Source of the DNA: Capsaspora owczarzaki ATCC 30864
Lineage: Eukaryota > Opisthokonta > Filasterea
Direction: 5' to 3'
DNA: 64,000 nucleotides
Assembly (NCBI RefSeq): GCF_000151315.2
Contig: NW_011887292.1
Span: 2,209,181 to 2,273,180, forward strand
The position numbers were made by a program, and so were the translations under genes. Numbering within the stretch: the first letter of the stretch is position 1; every line of letters begins with the position of its first letter. The notes under the pieces are model-generated. The model saw only the letters and a program-made list of their open reading frames with translations. It searched no databases and was not told where the DNA came from. Of the stretch, positions 47,167 through 59,894 are shown one piece after another.

Positions 47167-50123
47167 CTAGAAGAAACGCGCCACTCCGGCAGACTTGTAG
47201 TCAGCGCGCTGACGCACATAGGCCATGATCGTCTCACGATCGACATGCGCGAGAAGGCCCTCGGAGCAGACTTGGCGAAGATTCTCGGGCTTGACCACAA
47301 AGATGGCGCTGAGCTCGCGCAGCGTCTCAAACAGCTCAATCAGCGCTGGCAAGTTGAATTTGCGCATGCACGACTGGTACTCGGCAATGTCACGCGTCAG
47401 CACAAGTCCGCCAAGAGAATTGACGGTAAACTTTTTCAGGTGATCGAGAAGCACAGTGTGACACCGCGTGCCGAGTTCCGTCGAGATGATTTCGAGATTG
47501 CGCCCATCCAGCGCATTCACAATCAAATCACGCTGGCGGGCCATGTACTGTACCGCATGTTGGCAAGCAACAGTGCTGGGTTTGTTGAACACGGACACGT
47601 CGTTGTCGTCGGGGCGGAAGTCTGTGCGCTGTTGGTCGCGGTCGAGGATGCGCTCAAACCAAAAGCTGACGCAGTCCAGCACTCGTTCCAACCCGGTGCT
47701 AATCTTGCTTTCGAGCGTCTCCATCACGCGGTTCTTCTCATTCACACATGCCGAGTGAGCTGGGTAGGACTGGCTCACGACGGGCAGAATCACATTCCTG
47801 AAATGGCCCTGCAGCAAATGGAAGACGTAGTTGGCCGCGTGCACCACATTCACAAACTGAATGTTTGGCTCCGTGCGTGGCTCTGCGGCAGGAAGCCCAG
47901 CCAATGCAACGTCCAGCGCGTACCCAACGTGATTCACACAGAGCGCGTCCAGCAGCTTTGCAAAGATGGCCTGGGCGTTGTTGTAAATGTCAATGTTGGT
48001 TGACAGGAGATGGCACCGCTGCAGGGCATCCGCGTTCAAGTGGATGAGCGTGAGAGCGAGCTCGATCGAGAGCAAGTTATCGCTCGGGGTGGACGCCGAC
48101 GCGCTCGCGGATGCGGCACTGCTTCCGAAAGGATTGGTGTCTGCGTTTGAACTCGACGGGGATAGGGTGGTCGCGATCGAGTTGATGAACGGGTTATTGA
48201 TCGTGAGGTCTCCGATGAGTTGGGCACCAGCCTGCAGCTTGTCCTTGAACTCGCGTGCCTTTTCGAGCAGACCCTTTGTGGATGCTGGCCAAGATTCAAA
48301 ATACAAAACAAAACAAAAACAAAAAATAACGCCAAACAACAACCCACACAAGTCCGTTAGCTCAAACGTCACCAACCTCCCACCCCTCAACCAACCAACG
48401 GCAGCAACCACAACGCTGCTCCTACCTGCATCACGACGGTTGTGATGAATCGACTCGTAGAACTGCTGCAACAGTGACGTGTACTTGATCTCCAATGCTA
48501 GTTCTTCGAAGCGGACATAGTCGCTCAAGTAGGATTGGAAAACCGAATCAACCAGAGTCGGCAGATCAGCGCCAAAGTTGGCTGCAGTGAGCTTGCGCAC
48601 CATTTCTTGCGTCAGCTGGAAGAGGCGGTACAGCCGGGCGAGATAGTTTGTGTAGTCCTTGGTGATGGCAGCCTTCAGCTCGGTTTCGACGAGGCTCGAC
48701 AGTCGCTGCTCGAAAATGCGAGCAACAAACTTGGCCATGATGCTCTCGGGATTCCGGAAGACAGTCTGGATGAGCTCGCCCTCCTTGATGCACTCGGTGA
48801 CCATGTCGTCGAAAATTTCCACGTCCGACAGCATGACACCCTTGGCAGTCGTGAAATCAGCACCCGTCCCCTTGAAGAACCGATGCAAGTTGATAAAGGT
48901 CTCGACACACAGGTTGTAGTTTCGGAAGGAATACAGCGTGTTGGCCAGTTGTTTCATTTCCTCGACATCGCCCGAGCCGCGCGCTTGGGCAAAGCGTTCG
49001 TGGAGCTTGGCCTCAATGGAGCTGTAGGTGAGGGCAATGCGTTCCTTCGCAAGTCCAAACCGGTCGCTCAGACTCAGTTCCTGCGCCAAAAAGTCGAGCT
49101 TTTGCACCAACGCGGCGGCCTGGTGGATGTTGGTGGTCTCGGCAAAGAACATGGCCGTGATGCGAGCGTGCCATTGCCGGATGTTTGCAGCATCGTCGTT
49201 CAGATGCGGCATGCCAGCGAACAGACCCAAAGCTGCTCCAGTGGGAGCGGCGTCGTCTCCTTCGGCAGACGCGGCCGCTGCAGCAGCCATTGCCGCGGCC
49301 GCAGCTGTGTCGGCGGCCGCCTGAGCAGCGCCCTGGTCTGCCTTCTTGGTGTCGTTCTCGTCGCCACTATCATCCGAATTGAGCTCTGTTGTCGAAACAG
49401 CGCCCTTCCCCGTATCCAGCTGCCGTCTCGTTCCGCGACCCTTGTGCTGCGGCAGAGTGCTAATTTGGCCAGGCAAGTCGAGCGCCGAGAAAATGTTCAT
49501 CAACTCTTGCGCCTCCTGAGCGCGCGTTCGCTTGACATTGGCCGTTTCCAGCCGGTTGCCGAGATGGACTGCTTTGGCGGCAATGTTTTGTATCCGGTCG
49601 TCCAGATCAAAGAAGCCCGTCACCACAATCTGATATCCTTGGTTGAGCTTGGCTGTCTCTGCACGGTACCTTCGTTCTGCTTCTTGACACGAGGACTCCA
49701 TCCTGGTTATCGTCGCATAGTTTGAGTGAGTGAATCAAGCATAGTTTGAGCGAGTGAATCACCAGGTGGAGGAAATGGATACCAACCAAAATTTTTCCAA
49801 ACTAAACACCGAAACCAAGCTCCATCTCCACCGACGACGTACCTGGTAATCTTGTCTTCAACCCACGTGCCAAGCGCGCCGAGTGTGCTGATGCCGTCCT
49901 TGAACAGCTGAAGCAAGGGCTGCGGATCAAAATCGCCCACTGAATTGGCATTGCCGCCGAGTTCCGCCAGAGCAGCAGCCTCCTTCTCGCGCTCACGATC
50001 GCGCCCGGCGGACAAAGCAGAGGACGTCGATACACCTGTCACGGAAGCGTGCCCGTCGCTGGCGTGATCGGCGCGACTCGCACGCTCCTTGTCCTTGTCT
50101 TTGCGCAGCTTTGCGAGTGCCGA

Positions 50124-50156
<33 letters not shown>

Positions 50157-50333
50157 CGCCTTGCCGTCTGTCGCAGTGCTCGTAGTGCTCGTAGTGCTCG
50201 TAGTAGAAGCGCTTCCTGGAGCCGTGGTGGCAGGTGACCCTCGGGCGCCAGTCGCTGCTGCCTTCGCTCCTCGTTGTTTGTTGAGCGCCTTCTTGGCCAG
50301 CTGCTCGACAAAGTCCCGAGCGACGAACGGGTC
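47167..50333 (-). CDS. EXOC5: Exocyst complex component Sec10/EXOC5 (5' end unresolved)
   Basis: Subunit of the exocyst tether that docks secretory vesicles at the plasma membrane. Exons seen: 50333-49843, 49702-48426, 48284-47167; these three join in phase for about 961 residues. Matches to human EXOC5: DPFVARDFVEQL at the start (EEPFVADEYIERL), IQNIAAKAVHLGNRLETANV, HCVDVY-like FRNYNLCVETFINLH, NPESIMAKFVARIFEQRLSS, VNHVGYALDVALAGLP, LERVLDCVSFWFERIL, and the C-terminal VDRETIMAYVRQRADYKSAG (QLRADYRSARLAR). An Ala/Gly-rich insert follows the first block and an acidic/Ala insert sits near 49250-49400. The first exon, including the start codon, is not identified: an ATG directly before GTCTCT near 50490 could supply a one-codon exon. 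Compared with 708 residues in human. Confidence 0.92.
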
Positions 50334-50644
50334 CTACTCCAGACAAGGCAATCGTCAATCGTCCCATCAGCAATCGAGAAGCCCACAGAACATGGCAAAG
50401 AACACTCAACCAAATGGAAGCAGCAATCCGATTTACAAAACAAAAGCAAAAAAGAACGTTATTGCCAAACTTCATTGAATAGAGACCATGACCACCTTTT
50501 GCTCAGCCTCTTAGTCTCAATGAGTTTCAGATTCTTAGTCTCAATGAGTCTCAGTCAGTCTCAGTCTCCATGAGTCTCAGTCAGTCTCAGTCTTTTTTTT
50601 CTTGCCAACAATCAACCTTCTCCACCACCCCGACTTTTTGCATC
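50334..50644. promoter_or_regulatory. Divergent promoter region, EXOC5 / UBA-UBX-LRR gene
   Basis: Must contain the missing first exon of EXOC5 and both promoters. Includes the tandem repeat at about 50513-50592. No TATA box is evident. Confidence 0.45.
50513..50592 (+). repeat. Tandem repeat of AGTCTCA/TGAGTCTCAGTC units
   Basis: Multiple imperfect copies of TCTCAATGAGT and TGAGTCTCAGTCAGTCTCAG, ending in a T run about 50 bases before the start of the UBA-UBX-LRR gene. Confidence 0.85.
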
Positions 50645-53600
50645 ATGAGCTCAGAGTTGGCGGACGAGGTTCTCGCGCAGTTGCTGTCGATGGGCTACGA
50701 CATGGATCGTGCGACGAACGCAGTGGTGCACCACCATCGACTGACTGTGCAAGACGCGATCGACTTGTAAGAACATGACTGTTTGCATCATTGTCAAAAT
50801 CTGAATGAAAGCGCTGACCTTTTTCGTTTTTTGGTTTGTTGCTTTTGAAACATGCATGTTACACCTTCGATTCTTGTTGTCTTGTTCTTTGATGGGTTTG
50901 AATTGATTGCATCGGTCGGTCAATCTCAGCATGGAGCAGGGCGAAGACGCGCGCGACGTTCAGTTTGACTCTCAGCAGCCAGTCTTGCGCCTCGACCGTC
51001 GCGACCCGCTTGTCGCCGCCGTCCAGGCCGAGCAAGCAATGCACGCTCGCAATAGCGCAACCTGGCAGAACGCTGGCCACACTGCCCGCGCACACGATGA
51101 GGAGGATGAGGATGATGATGCGGCTGCTGATGGCGGGCTGTCTGCGTTCAACTTGCCAATCGAGCCCTCTGCAGTGCCAATGGACACTTCTACTGCTCCA
51201 GCGCCACAGACGAATACCCCTGCACCCGTAAGGACGTTTGCAGGTTTTGGTGGAGGCGAAGATGGGAGGGTGAGGGGGAGGGGAATACGTTTAACGTTTG
51301 CAAGGTTTGCATCCGTCATCATTGCAACCTTGCTTACATTGGGAGTGTCTGCTAGATTGCCAGCCGTTTCGATCGCGAAAGTCAAGCCGGGTATGCCTCA
51401 CGAGAAAGCATCCGGTTTGCTGAAGAGCGTCGCCGAGCCCGTGAATTTGCAGAGGCGGTGAGTGGATTGATTCGTCCCGTTGTTGTTTCGCAGTTGATTG
51501 ATTTTCAATGCTCAACTCGGCTGCCCAAAATTACTCTTGTCAGACTCGTCGCCAAATTCACGATGCAGCCTTGGCAGACCGTTTGGAGCGTGAAAGAAAA
51601 GTTGCCGCAAAGGTACGATTTTGCAGTTTCAAGCTGACACGCACTTTTTTGTTGTTTCCCCGGTCTAACTCTCTTTGAAACGCAGACTTCCGCGGCACCC
51701 ACAAGCGTAGCAACAACTTCTAATGCTCCCTCCCAACCCGCCGCTGCTGCTGCATCCGCTGCATCCGGGGCTTCTCTGCAGGTATTGCAGTTGTGTTTAA
51801 ACGTCTGCCTTGTTTGCTTTTTGCTCTTGTCCGATGACTGACTTGGTGTGGGTGCTCATCAGATCCGTCTGCCAAACAACGCGACGTTTCGCCATCAGTT
51901 TCCTGCCAGTGCAACCATGAGCGACGTTGTGGCATATCTTTCAGAACAGCTCGGCAGCTTTTCCTTTGCAACTCATGCGTTGCTCCAGGCGTATCCCGCG
52001 CGTACCTTTACCACGAACGACCTCAGTGCCACTGTCCAAGAGCTCAAGTTGTGTCCCTCAGCAGCTCTGACGGTTCGGCCGCTCCCTCATCACGTTGCTG
52101 CAACTCTGGCGAGTCCTGATGCGACGACGACCGCTCCCCCCGTTGACGAAGCGCAGCCTCAAAGTCCCGGTGTCGACGCGCAACCCGAGGCTGCATCAGC
52201 AGTGGTGGCCAACCCGCCACAGCACCGAGCAGCACCCCGCACTGGCATTCCGTCGTCTTCGGCTCTCCTCGCTCGCTTTGCGGCTGGTGTTGCTGCGGTG
52301 TCACCGGACAATGTTCCCGAGCAGCTTGCTCCTTCTACTGATGCCAGAGAGACTGTGGCACAGCCTCCAGAACCAGAAGACCACCGCAGCCGCAATGTCC
52401 GGGCAGCCAGATTGCAGCGCTATGCCCAACCGACTTCCCCGACCCCGACCCCCGGCAGCGTTTCGACTCCACACATCGAGCCGACCAATCCGTTCCCGCC
52501 TGGAACTGTGCTTTCCCCATTCCTGCGCAGCTGGATGCCTGGCTCGGGTGGTCCCAGTACGAGTACGTACTCTGTTGATGTTTTGGTCGAATTGATCATC
52601 TGTTGCTTCCTCCTGCTTTTTGTTTTGTTTTGTTTGACTTGTACCGTGTCTCTTCTCGCATCAGCCACCAGCCCCAAGTTGACCAACATCCCTTCCCTGG
52701 CCGAGTTGGCGCTTCGAGCAGTCGCTAAACTTGTTGTTGCTGGCAGACACAAGCTTCGCTCTCTTGATGGACTCTCGCAAGAGGTGGGCATGCAGCTGAT
52801 GGCGCAGCTCGTGCGAGACAAGCAACTGTCGGACAAGAACATGGGCGTCTTTTTGCCGTGGTATGGGATTCGAGGGCGGGGCGCGATTTGGATGGAAGGG
52901 AGTGTGGTTGATTGCCTGGATGCACAATTCTAAACCCGTTCGACTCTGGAACAGCCATCTCCAAGTCATCCGACTGGACGCTTACCCATACGTGACAAAC
53001 GAGCTCTTGTGTGCCATGCGTTTCTTTTCGCTACTTCAAGAGCTGTCCATCCGATCAGCCGAGTTTGTCACGCACGTCGGCATCAATCACATTGCAGGTG
53101 AGGGTCACAAGCCATTTTCATCCAAATAGTTTGAATCGTCGTGTTCGAATTGTCGTGTTTTTGAGTGCGCACTGATTGCTGTACCTGTTGTTCACCGATT
53201 GCCGTTCGCTCCAAAAGGCTTGAACAACCTTCGCGTTCTTGATCTCGGCATCACGCGTTTGAATGATCAAGCCATGCCAACCATTTCGCGTGAGACATTA
53301 TTGCCGTTGTTGCTTTTGATGTTTCAAGTCGTAGGCAGTTCCGGATTGCTTACCATTTGGTGTATTTGTTGTTGTTGTTTGCTGGTTCTGTTCACGAAGA
53401 GCTGCCGCTTACCGTTCTGAACCTCGAGCGCACCCTCATCACTGATTCGGGATTGGCTCGACTGGCCCCGCTCGGCGCCACCCTGCAGCATCTCGACATT
53501 AGCGACTGCAGCAAGCTGACTGAACGCGGACTGGCCTTGCTTGCAGGTGCGTCGTCTTGAGCGTTGCAAAATGCACGGCCCTTCACTCTGACTCGAAACG

Positions 53601-54636
53601 TATCCACTCAATGACTCGGTGTTTTTTGATACAGCATTCCCGCAGTTGCGAACTCTGGCGATTGCTGGACTGCCGTTGACCGATGTTGGCCGCCTGAGCA
53701 ATTTCCCAGAACTGCGCTCGTTGAATTTGGCCCGTACAGCCATCGTGGAGGGCAAGCTGGATAGTATTCGTCGCTACATTCATCTGGTTCATCTGTCGCT
53801 GGCCAACACAAAGCTTGGCGACAACGACGTTCGCTATCTCCAGTGTAAGCGAGACAGCGGATTTTGTGTTTTGGTTTTTGCGGTTTGTTGTTGACCACCA
53901 ATTGCCGCTTACCACGCAACTCCTCCCTCACCTCAGATCTGACCAATCTCAGCAGTCTGAAACTTCCGTCCCGCTTCCAAATTGGAAACAGTTCAATTGC
54001 TCACATTTCCAGTCAGTATCTGTTTATTCAGGTGCTTGTGTCGTCAGTGTCCCACCCCCGCTCATTCCATAACCGATATCGTGTTGACAGAGCTCCCGCT
54101 GACCGAGCTGGACCTCACCGACTACATCCATGTGACGGACGAAGGCATTCAGTTCATTTCTGCGCTCGCCCCAACGTCCGTATTGCTTCGTTTCGTTTTG
54201 GAAAAAAAAAATGCTGGTTTCTACGCCGTGATTGACTGTGTTGTGGATCTGCTCCTTGACAGACTGGTCTCGCTATCCCTGTCTAACACCAAGCTCACGA
54301 GTGCTGGCATTCCTGCGGTGGCAGGTTTGTCCCAAACGCGTTTTGCGGCGGTCTGGCGGTTTGGTTGCAAAAACTCGAGGACTCACATTTCTTCTTTTGA
54401 TAGCGTGCACCAAGCTGGAAGTCCTTCAGCTCGACCGCACACCGCTCAAGGATGATGTGATTCCTCTGTTGGCACCTCTGACTCGCCTCCGGACGCTGAG
54501 TCTCTCGCGTACACATCTCACCAGTGCTGTTGTGCGCTCTGGGGCATTTTCGCCGTTCACTCGTCTGGAGTCGCTCAACCTCAGCTGGACCTTTATCGAG
54601 AATCAAGGTTGGTTTCTTGCTTGTCGATGGCGACAG

Positions 54637-54671
<35 letters not shown>

Positions 54672-55240
54672 ATCAAATGTCTGTTTGTTGGGTTGTTTTG
54701 TGTTGATTTGTTTTTGTTGCTGGAGTAGGACTGGACCAACTCCGCTTGCCAATGCTCACTACTCTGAATCTCGACTCGACGCGTGTGACGGCCAACGTGC
54801 CGTTGATGCTCACTCAGCTCCCGGCGCTGACAACAGTGCGCATGGTCGGGATTGTTTCCGAAGAGGACACGGCGTTTGAAATGGAGCGACAACGTCGCAT
54901 GGCTGCTCATGCTGCACTGATGCTTCATGATGCAAACCGCTTTGATGCTGACCACGACGGACGAGACCATGACGACAACGAGGATGACCATCAGGGCGAT
55001 GGCGATGGCGACGGTGACGGCGACGACGATCATGACCATGACGGCGATGACGATGCAGACAATCCGTTCGACCGACCATTCCGAGGACAGCATGGCGGAT
55101 TCCCAGGAGGATTCCCGGGACAGCACGGTCGTCGTAGACCGGGTGACCGCGGCGCGAATATCGCAGGTTTTGGTTTCCAGCAAGCCAATCCTGAGCCGCG
55201 GGCGTTCCAGGGAAATGGACGCGTTTTGGGTGGACGATGA
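50645..55240 (+). CDS. UBA-UBX-leucine-rich-repeat protein with acidic tail
   Basis: Sixteen exons: 50645-50766, 50930-51227, 51356-51457, 51544-51612, 51686-51781, 51863-52562, 52665-52860, 52955-53097, 53218-53289, 53400-53546, 53635-53844, 53937-54011, 54091-54175, 54263-54324, 54404-54607, 54729-55240; every phase closes, 1,030 residues. N-terminal UBA domain (EVLAQLLSMGYDMDRATNAV, about residues 8-41), a basic coiled segment (RFAEERRRAREFAEA, LADRLERERKVAAK), then a UBX domain (IRLPNNATFRHQFPASATM to LKLCPSAALTVRPL) as in p97/Cdc48 adaptors. The C-terminal half has about ten leucine-rich repeats (LNLERTLITDSGLARLAPLG, LSLSRTHLTSAVV, LNLDSTRVTANVPL) and ends in an Asp/His-rich, then Gly-rich tail. 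UBA binds ubiquitin and UBX binds p97; the repeats probably choose a substrate. I know no named ortholog with this order. Confidence 0.85.
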
Positions 55241-55409
55241 TGAGCTGTGCCTTGTGCAACGGTGGGCGGAACAAGCCCCCCCCCCAAGCCGTTCACACAT
55301 GCCATCATAATTTGTAGAAATCATGTTGTAAAATGCAAACACACACAAACGGCTCGTTTTGTACACAGACCAAACACACACGTATATCATCATGCGAGGA
55401 AGGCGCGCA
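55241..55409. other. Short convergent spacer
   Basis: Only 169 bp separate the stop codons of the UBX-LRR gene and SRP19, so their 3' UTRs probably overlap. Confidence 0.6.
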
Positions 55410-56514
55410 TCACTTCTTCTTCTTGTTCTTCTTGTTGTTTGTGTTTCCGCCTGCGCTGGCATTTGCGGGAGGAGTGGCGCTGGCGCTTGATGTTGTGGCT
55501 GTTGGCACGAATTGCGCAAAGATTGCCGCATCGTCGGTCGGCGGCAGCGTGCGGTTGGGGATTTTGTTTATTTGCAGAGCAATGTACTTGAGAAGGGTTT
55601 GACCTGTGTGAGTGGGTTTTCGGGAGCAGACACATAGGGGAGGAGGAAGGGTGAAGAACGAGAGCGAGATGAGCGAAAAAGACCAAATTGCGGCGATTCC
55701 TGCCCAAAATCACCACAACACTTTGCAAACTGGCAATCAACACTGCAGTCAACGAATGAGTGCGCCACACAACTCACGATTGGGAATGCCCGAGTTGAGC
55801 GGCTTCTTGTTGGCGTCAAAGAGTTGGACACGAACGCGACCGCGCTGCATAAAGTCGCGAGGATAGGCCTTCTCCCACTGCAACAAACCAAAGGCAGCCA
55901 AAACCAAGTGAGGTTTTTTTTCTTTTTGGTTTCGAACACAGTGTACACTATGGCGGGCAGAGGACACAGCGAGATCTCTGCATTGCTCGTCATGGCGGCA
56001 AGCGGGAGGAGCGCTGTCTGTCTCTTTTCTCACCTCCAGAATGCACTCGAGTTTGAGGTTTGCCTTGACGACGAGGGCAACCTCCTGTGCCGTGGGGCTG
56101 TCGCAGCAGTAGCCAACGCCGAGTCGTCGGCCTTGCTCGAGAGTCTTGCGCGAGTTGATGTAGATTGGGTAAACGACGACCCAGCTGTGGAGCGCACAGA
56201 GCAACAAACGAGCAAACAAAGCAACGACTTGTCAGCAATGGCAGCAGCACTTTACAACGAATAAGGACGAGCGCAGGGAAAGGGGGGAAGAGGGAAAGGG
56301 GGAAGAGGGAAGAGGGGTAGAAGAAGCCGCCCATTGCCCATTGCCACTTGCGAAGGGTGTCCGGCTGTCTGAGGTGACTGAGGGAATTGCACAACTCGCA
56401 AGTGCAAGCGGCCGTGGTGGTGATGGTAGTGGTGGTGGAAGGAGAACGAGAAAGGAGATGAGAAGGGTCATGTTACCGAGCCACGTTGGTCGGGTCAGTT
56501 GTGAGATGCGCCAT
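55410..56514 (-). CDS. SRP19: Signal recognition particle 19 kDa protein
   Basis: Binds SRP RNA helices 6 and 8 and allows SRP54 to join the particle. Exons: 56514-56477, 56184-56034, 55877-55778, 55603-55410; phases close, 160 residues (human 144). Family sequence: RWVVVYPIYINSRKTLEQGR (human ICIYPAYLNNKKTIAEGRR), DSPTAQEVALVV, the RGRVRVQLFDANKKPL strand (human RGRVRVQLKQEDGSL), and a Lys-rich C-terminus NNKKNKKKK. Exon 1 is only 38 bases (MAHLTTDPTNVA). Divergent from the SLC25A44-like gene, 319 bp apart. Confidence 0.94.
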
Positions 56515-56833
56515 TGCAAAAAGAAACAGAGACTGGCAGTAGTGAAGCTGAGCATTGCAAAATTTCCTAAACATTCGGAAAAACTCGATGAAGCCGAGTG
56601 ATTCGACTGTCTTGAGGGTGGAGAGAAATGTAGCCCTTTCCCTTTGCTGCTTTGGTTATTGGAAACAATCCGCACGACGCTTCAACCGTCGCGTTGTACT
56701 GTACTCCCCTGTTGTTTACTGCTCTGTACAATGCAAAGTGCACAGGTCTCCACCATTCCATGCTGGCTCTGCATCCAGTTCGTTCTCACCCATTCTTCAT
56801 TTCTTTGGGCCTTTTTCGCTTAGGATTCTCACT
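56515..56833. promoter_or_regulatory. Divergent promoter region, SRP19 / SLC25A44-like
   Basis: Both genes start outward from this 319-bp interval. Ends in CT-rich sequence before the carrier start. No specific element identified. Confidence 0.45.
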
Positions 56834-58353
56834 ATGGCGCATCAGACGGCGTCTGCGAGTGCCTCTCCGCTGCCGCCGCCGCCCCAAGTCGCACGCTCGC
56901 TGCCAATGGAGATCAACTGGAAGGACCTTGACTTTGCGCGCTACACTGTCATCGGCTCGACGCTCCTGCTCGGAGTCCGCACATGTGAGGCCACCTGATC
57001 TTCCGCGCGACTCACTTCTGCGCTGCCTCTCTCACTCGCTCACTGTCGACTGGTTGCCCCATCATCCCACTCGCACATGTTGCACCTGTGCTTTTGCTCA
57101 CCGAACGACGCACTCACCGAACGACGCTCTACGCTACGCTACAGTGGTCTATCCGCTGGCTCTGGCGAAAACACGGCTCCAAGTCCAGCGGTCGCATCCC
57201 GCGCCAACCGCACCGGGCGCAACCCCGCCCGTCGTCTATCGAAATGTCTTCCACGTCTGGTCCGGCATTGCACGAGCAGAAGGCCTGCGCGGTCTCTATC
57301 GAGGTACGTCCGTTTTTTTTTTTTCGTGGTTTTGTTGCGGTTCCACGCTTAGCCCGGACAGCCCCCTCCGACAAAGAAGCGCTTCGCTTTGCTTGTTCCT
57401 CTCGTGAATGAGGAACCGGAGCTGAAAAGAAGGAAGAAGCACTCTGCTTGGACTTGCCACAACTCGAATGAAGCGAACACACACACACACACACACACAG
57501 CTCACCAAACCAAAGCTCTGGTGCTGACTCACACGTTTTCAGGTTTCGATTGTTCGGCTGGCTCACTTTTTCGCACTTTTCGGCTGCACTTTCAGGCTTT
57601 ATGACCACGGTCGTCGGCATCACTCCCGCACAAGCCATCTACCTCACTTCCTATGAATATGTCAAGTCGCACGCTCAAAGGTTTGAGCGCCCAGAGTGGT
57701 CGCAGGACAAAAAGACGCTGCACCAAAACTTGATTGCAGGCTTCTTGTCGTCCGTCTGCTCCCAGGTCATTATCGTGCCCATCGACGTCATTGTACAGCG
57801 CCAAATGGTCCAAGGGACCCAGAGCGCCGCCGGCACTGCCGTCGAGGCTGCGCGTGGTGGCTACGCCGAGTTTCGACACATTCTCGCAACCCAGGGCGTT
57901 CGGGGTCTGTACCGGGGCCTGCACCTGTCCTTAATGTTGTATCCACCGTCCTCGGCCATCTGGTGGGCCACCTACGGCGCCACCAAGCAAGGGTTGCACG
58001 ATCTCAAGGACGCCTGGTTTGGCTCAGACTCTGCCGATGCTAACGATATTGGGCGCCATGCTCAAGGATTTGCCATTCAAACGGTCGCTGGCTTGTTTGC
58101 CGGCTTCACCTCGGGATGTATCACCACCCCGCTTGACGTGATTAAAACACGCTACCAGCTGGCGTCGCGAGGAAACGGCGCAGCGCCCACTGTAGCGGGA
58201 ACAATCCGGACACTATTACAGGAGGATGGCATGGCCGGCTTCACCAAGGGTATGACTGCAAGGGTGATGCACATGGCCATTCCTTCCGTTCTGATGATTT
58301 CCGTCTACGAGCTGACCAAGCGGTTGAGCGTTGTCGATGCCGCCGTGCAATAG
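56834..58353 (+). CDS. SLC25A44: Mitochondrial carrier, SLC25A44-like
   Basis: Six-helix carrier of the mitochondrial inner membrane; SLC25A44 transports branched-chain amino acids in mammals. Exons: 56834-56984, 57145-57303, 57596-58353; phases close, 355 residues. Three carrier repeats: the first signature is degenerate (VYPLALAKTRLQVQR, as in human VYPFTLIRTRLQVQ), the second is VPIDVIVQRQMVQG, the third TPLDVIKTRYQL. Also EGLRGLYRG, GVRGLYRGLHLSLMLYPPSS and AIWW match the human protein. The opening MEINWKDLDFARYTVIGS aligns with human IEWEHLDKKKFYVFGV, after a 24-residue Ser/Pro-rich extension. The substrate is inferred from the family only. Confidence 0.92.
57479..57500 (+). repeat. CA dinucleotide microsatellite
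   Basis: About eleven CA units inside intron 2 of the SLC25A44-like gene. Confidence 0.9.
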
Positions 58354-58651
58354 CGCTTGTGTTTGCTGCATGGTCGTCGCTTTTGTTTTTTTTTGTTCTC
58401 TGTGCACAATTCCCATCATCATCATTTAATACATTACAGTTTGGTCTTGTTCGTCCCATCAAACGAGTGCTGTGTCAACACTGGCGAGCTTTTCAATTCA
58501 CAGTGGTCCCATTCATCCCCTTCTTTGTTCGTATTTTCTCTACCCACCTCTTTTCAGGTGCTCTTTATTGTTGTTGTTTTTGTGTTTGGTCATTTAATTT
58601 CCTCCATCACTCAGTCATCATAATCTTATTCACAGTCATCAATCCATCATC

Positions 58652-59849
58652 ATGGGTCGCGACTTTTACCGCATCCTCGGTGTTCCGAAAGACGTCTCGG
58701 ACGACGATCTGAAGAAAGCGTGAGTGAAGCCCCCCCATTTTCCAACATCCCCCAGTTCCCCACATCCAGATCCAACTGCAAACTCATAGGCTCCTCACTC
58801 GGAGGGGGGGGGGAGGTTGGAGATTGGATTGGACTTGGCTGCTCGTGCTAAGGGGACAGCAAAAAGCTTCCAGAACCATCTCTCCACAGTCAAGTCAGTC
58901 AAGTCAGTCAGTCAGGGCTCAGGGCACGAGTCCGCGCTCATTGTGTTCCCTTCTGCTGACCAAACAAGCTCAGCATTCAGCATTCAGCATTCAGCATTTG
59001 ACTTTACAGAAACGAAGCGAAACGAAGCGAAACGAAGCGAACGGGAAAAAAAAAAAAAAAAAAAAAATAAAAGTTGGCTTTGATTTTTTTGGCTGCATTT
59101 TCCGCGTGGTTGAAAGTCTGATCACCGAAATCCCAAACAACAACAATAACAACGACAACGACAACGACAACGACCCAAAACGTTGCTTGCATTGGAATCA
59201 CAAACCACTCCCTCCCATTGGCTCAGCGGGGACGGGTGGCGAGAGCGGGGCCAGCAGCCATCACGTTGCCACTCTCCACTCTCTCTCCTCGAACTACAAT
59301 CCTCATACGTGCGCGCTGTTGTCTGGTTTCAATGTAGGTACCGCAAGCTTGCGCTCAAGTACCATCCCGACAAGAACAAGGAGAAGGGCGCAGAGGAGCG
59401 CTTCAAGGAAATCGCAGAGGCCTACGAGGTCTTGTCAGACGGTAACGTTCTCCGATGATGTTGAGGATGGTCAGCTCACAGTCGAACTCACTCGTGCTCG
59501 CTTGGCGAGAACAGCCGACAAGAAGGCTGCTTACGATCGATATGGCGAAGATGGCCTGAAGGCTGGTGCCGGTGGCTCGTCGGGTACGTCGTGGACACGG
59601 TTTGTCACAGTGATGCTCCTTGGAAGCTGGTGCTCACCTCCTCGCCTTTTTCTTGCTCAAAACACACACAGGCCACACCGATCCCAATGATGTTTTCCGC
59701 CAATTCTTTTCAGGTGGCCGTGGCGGCGGCGGCGGCATTGACTTGAGCGGTACGGCCGTTGTTGATCTCGTCCACCGGAGTGTCTGCTTTTGCGAAGTTA
59801 TCCGGTCTCTTACTAGTTGTGCTTCCTTTCAGACCTTTTCGGCATGGGC

Positions 59850-59894
<45 letters not shown>

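Noticed and set aside
50645-55240. Reading the UBA-UBX part and the LRR part as two separate genes.
   Set aside because: No stop, start or promoter-like gap separates them, and all exon phases continue across the border.
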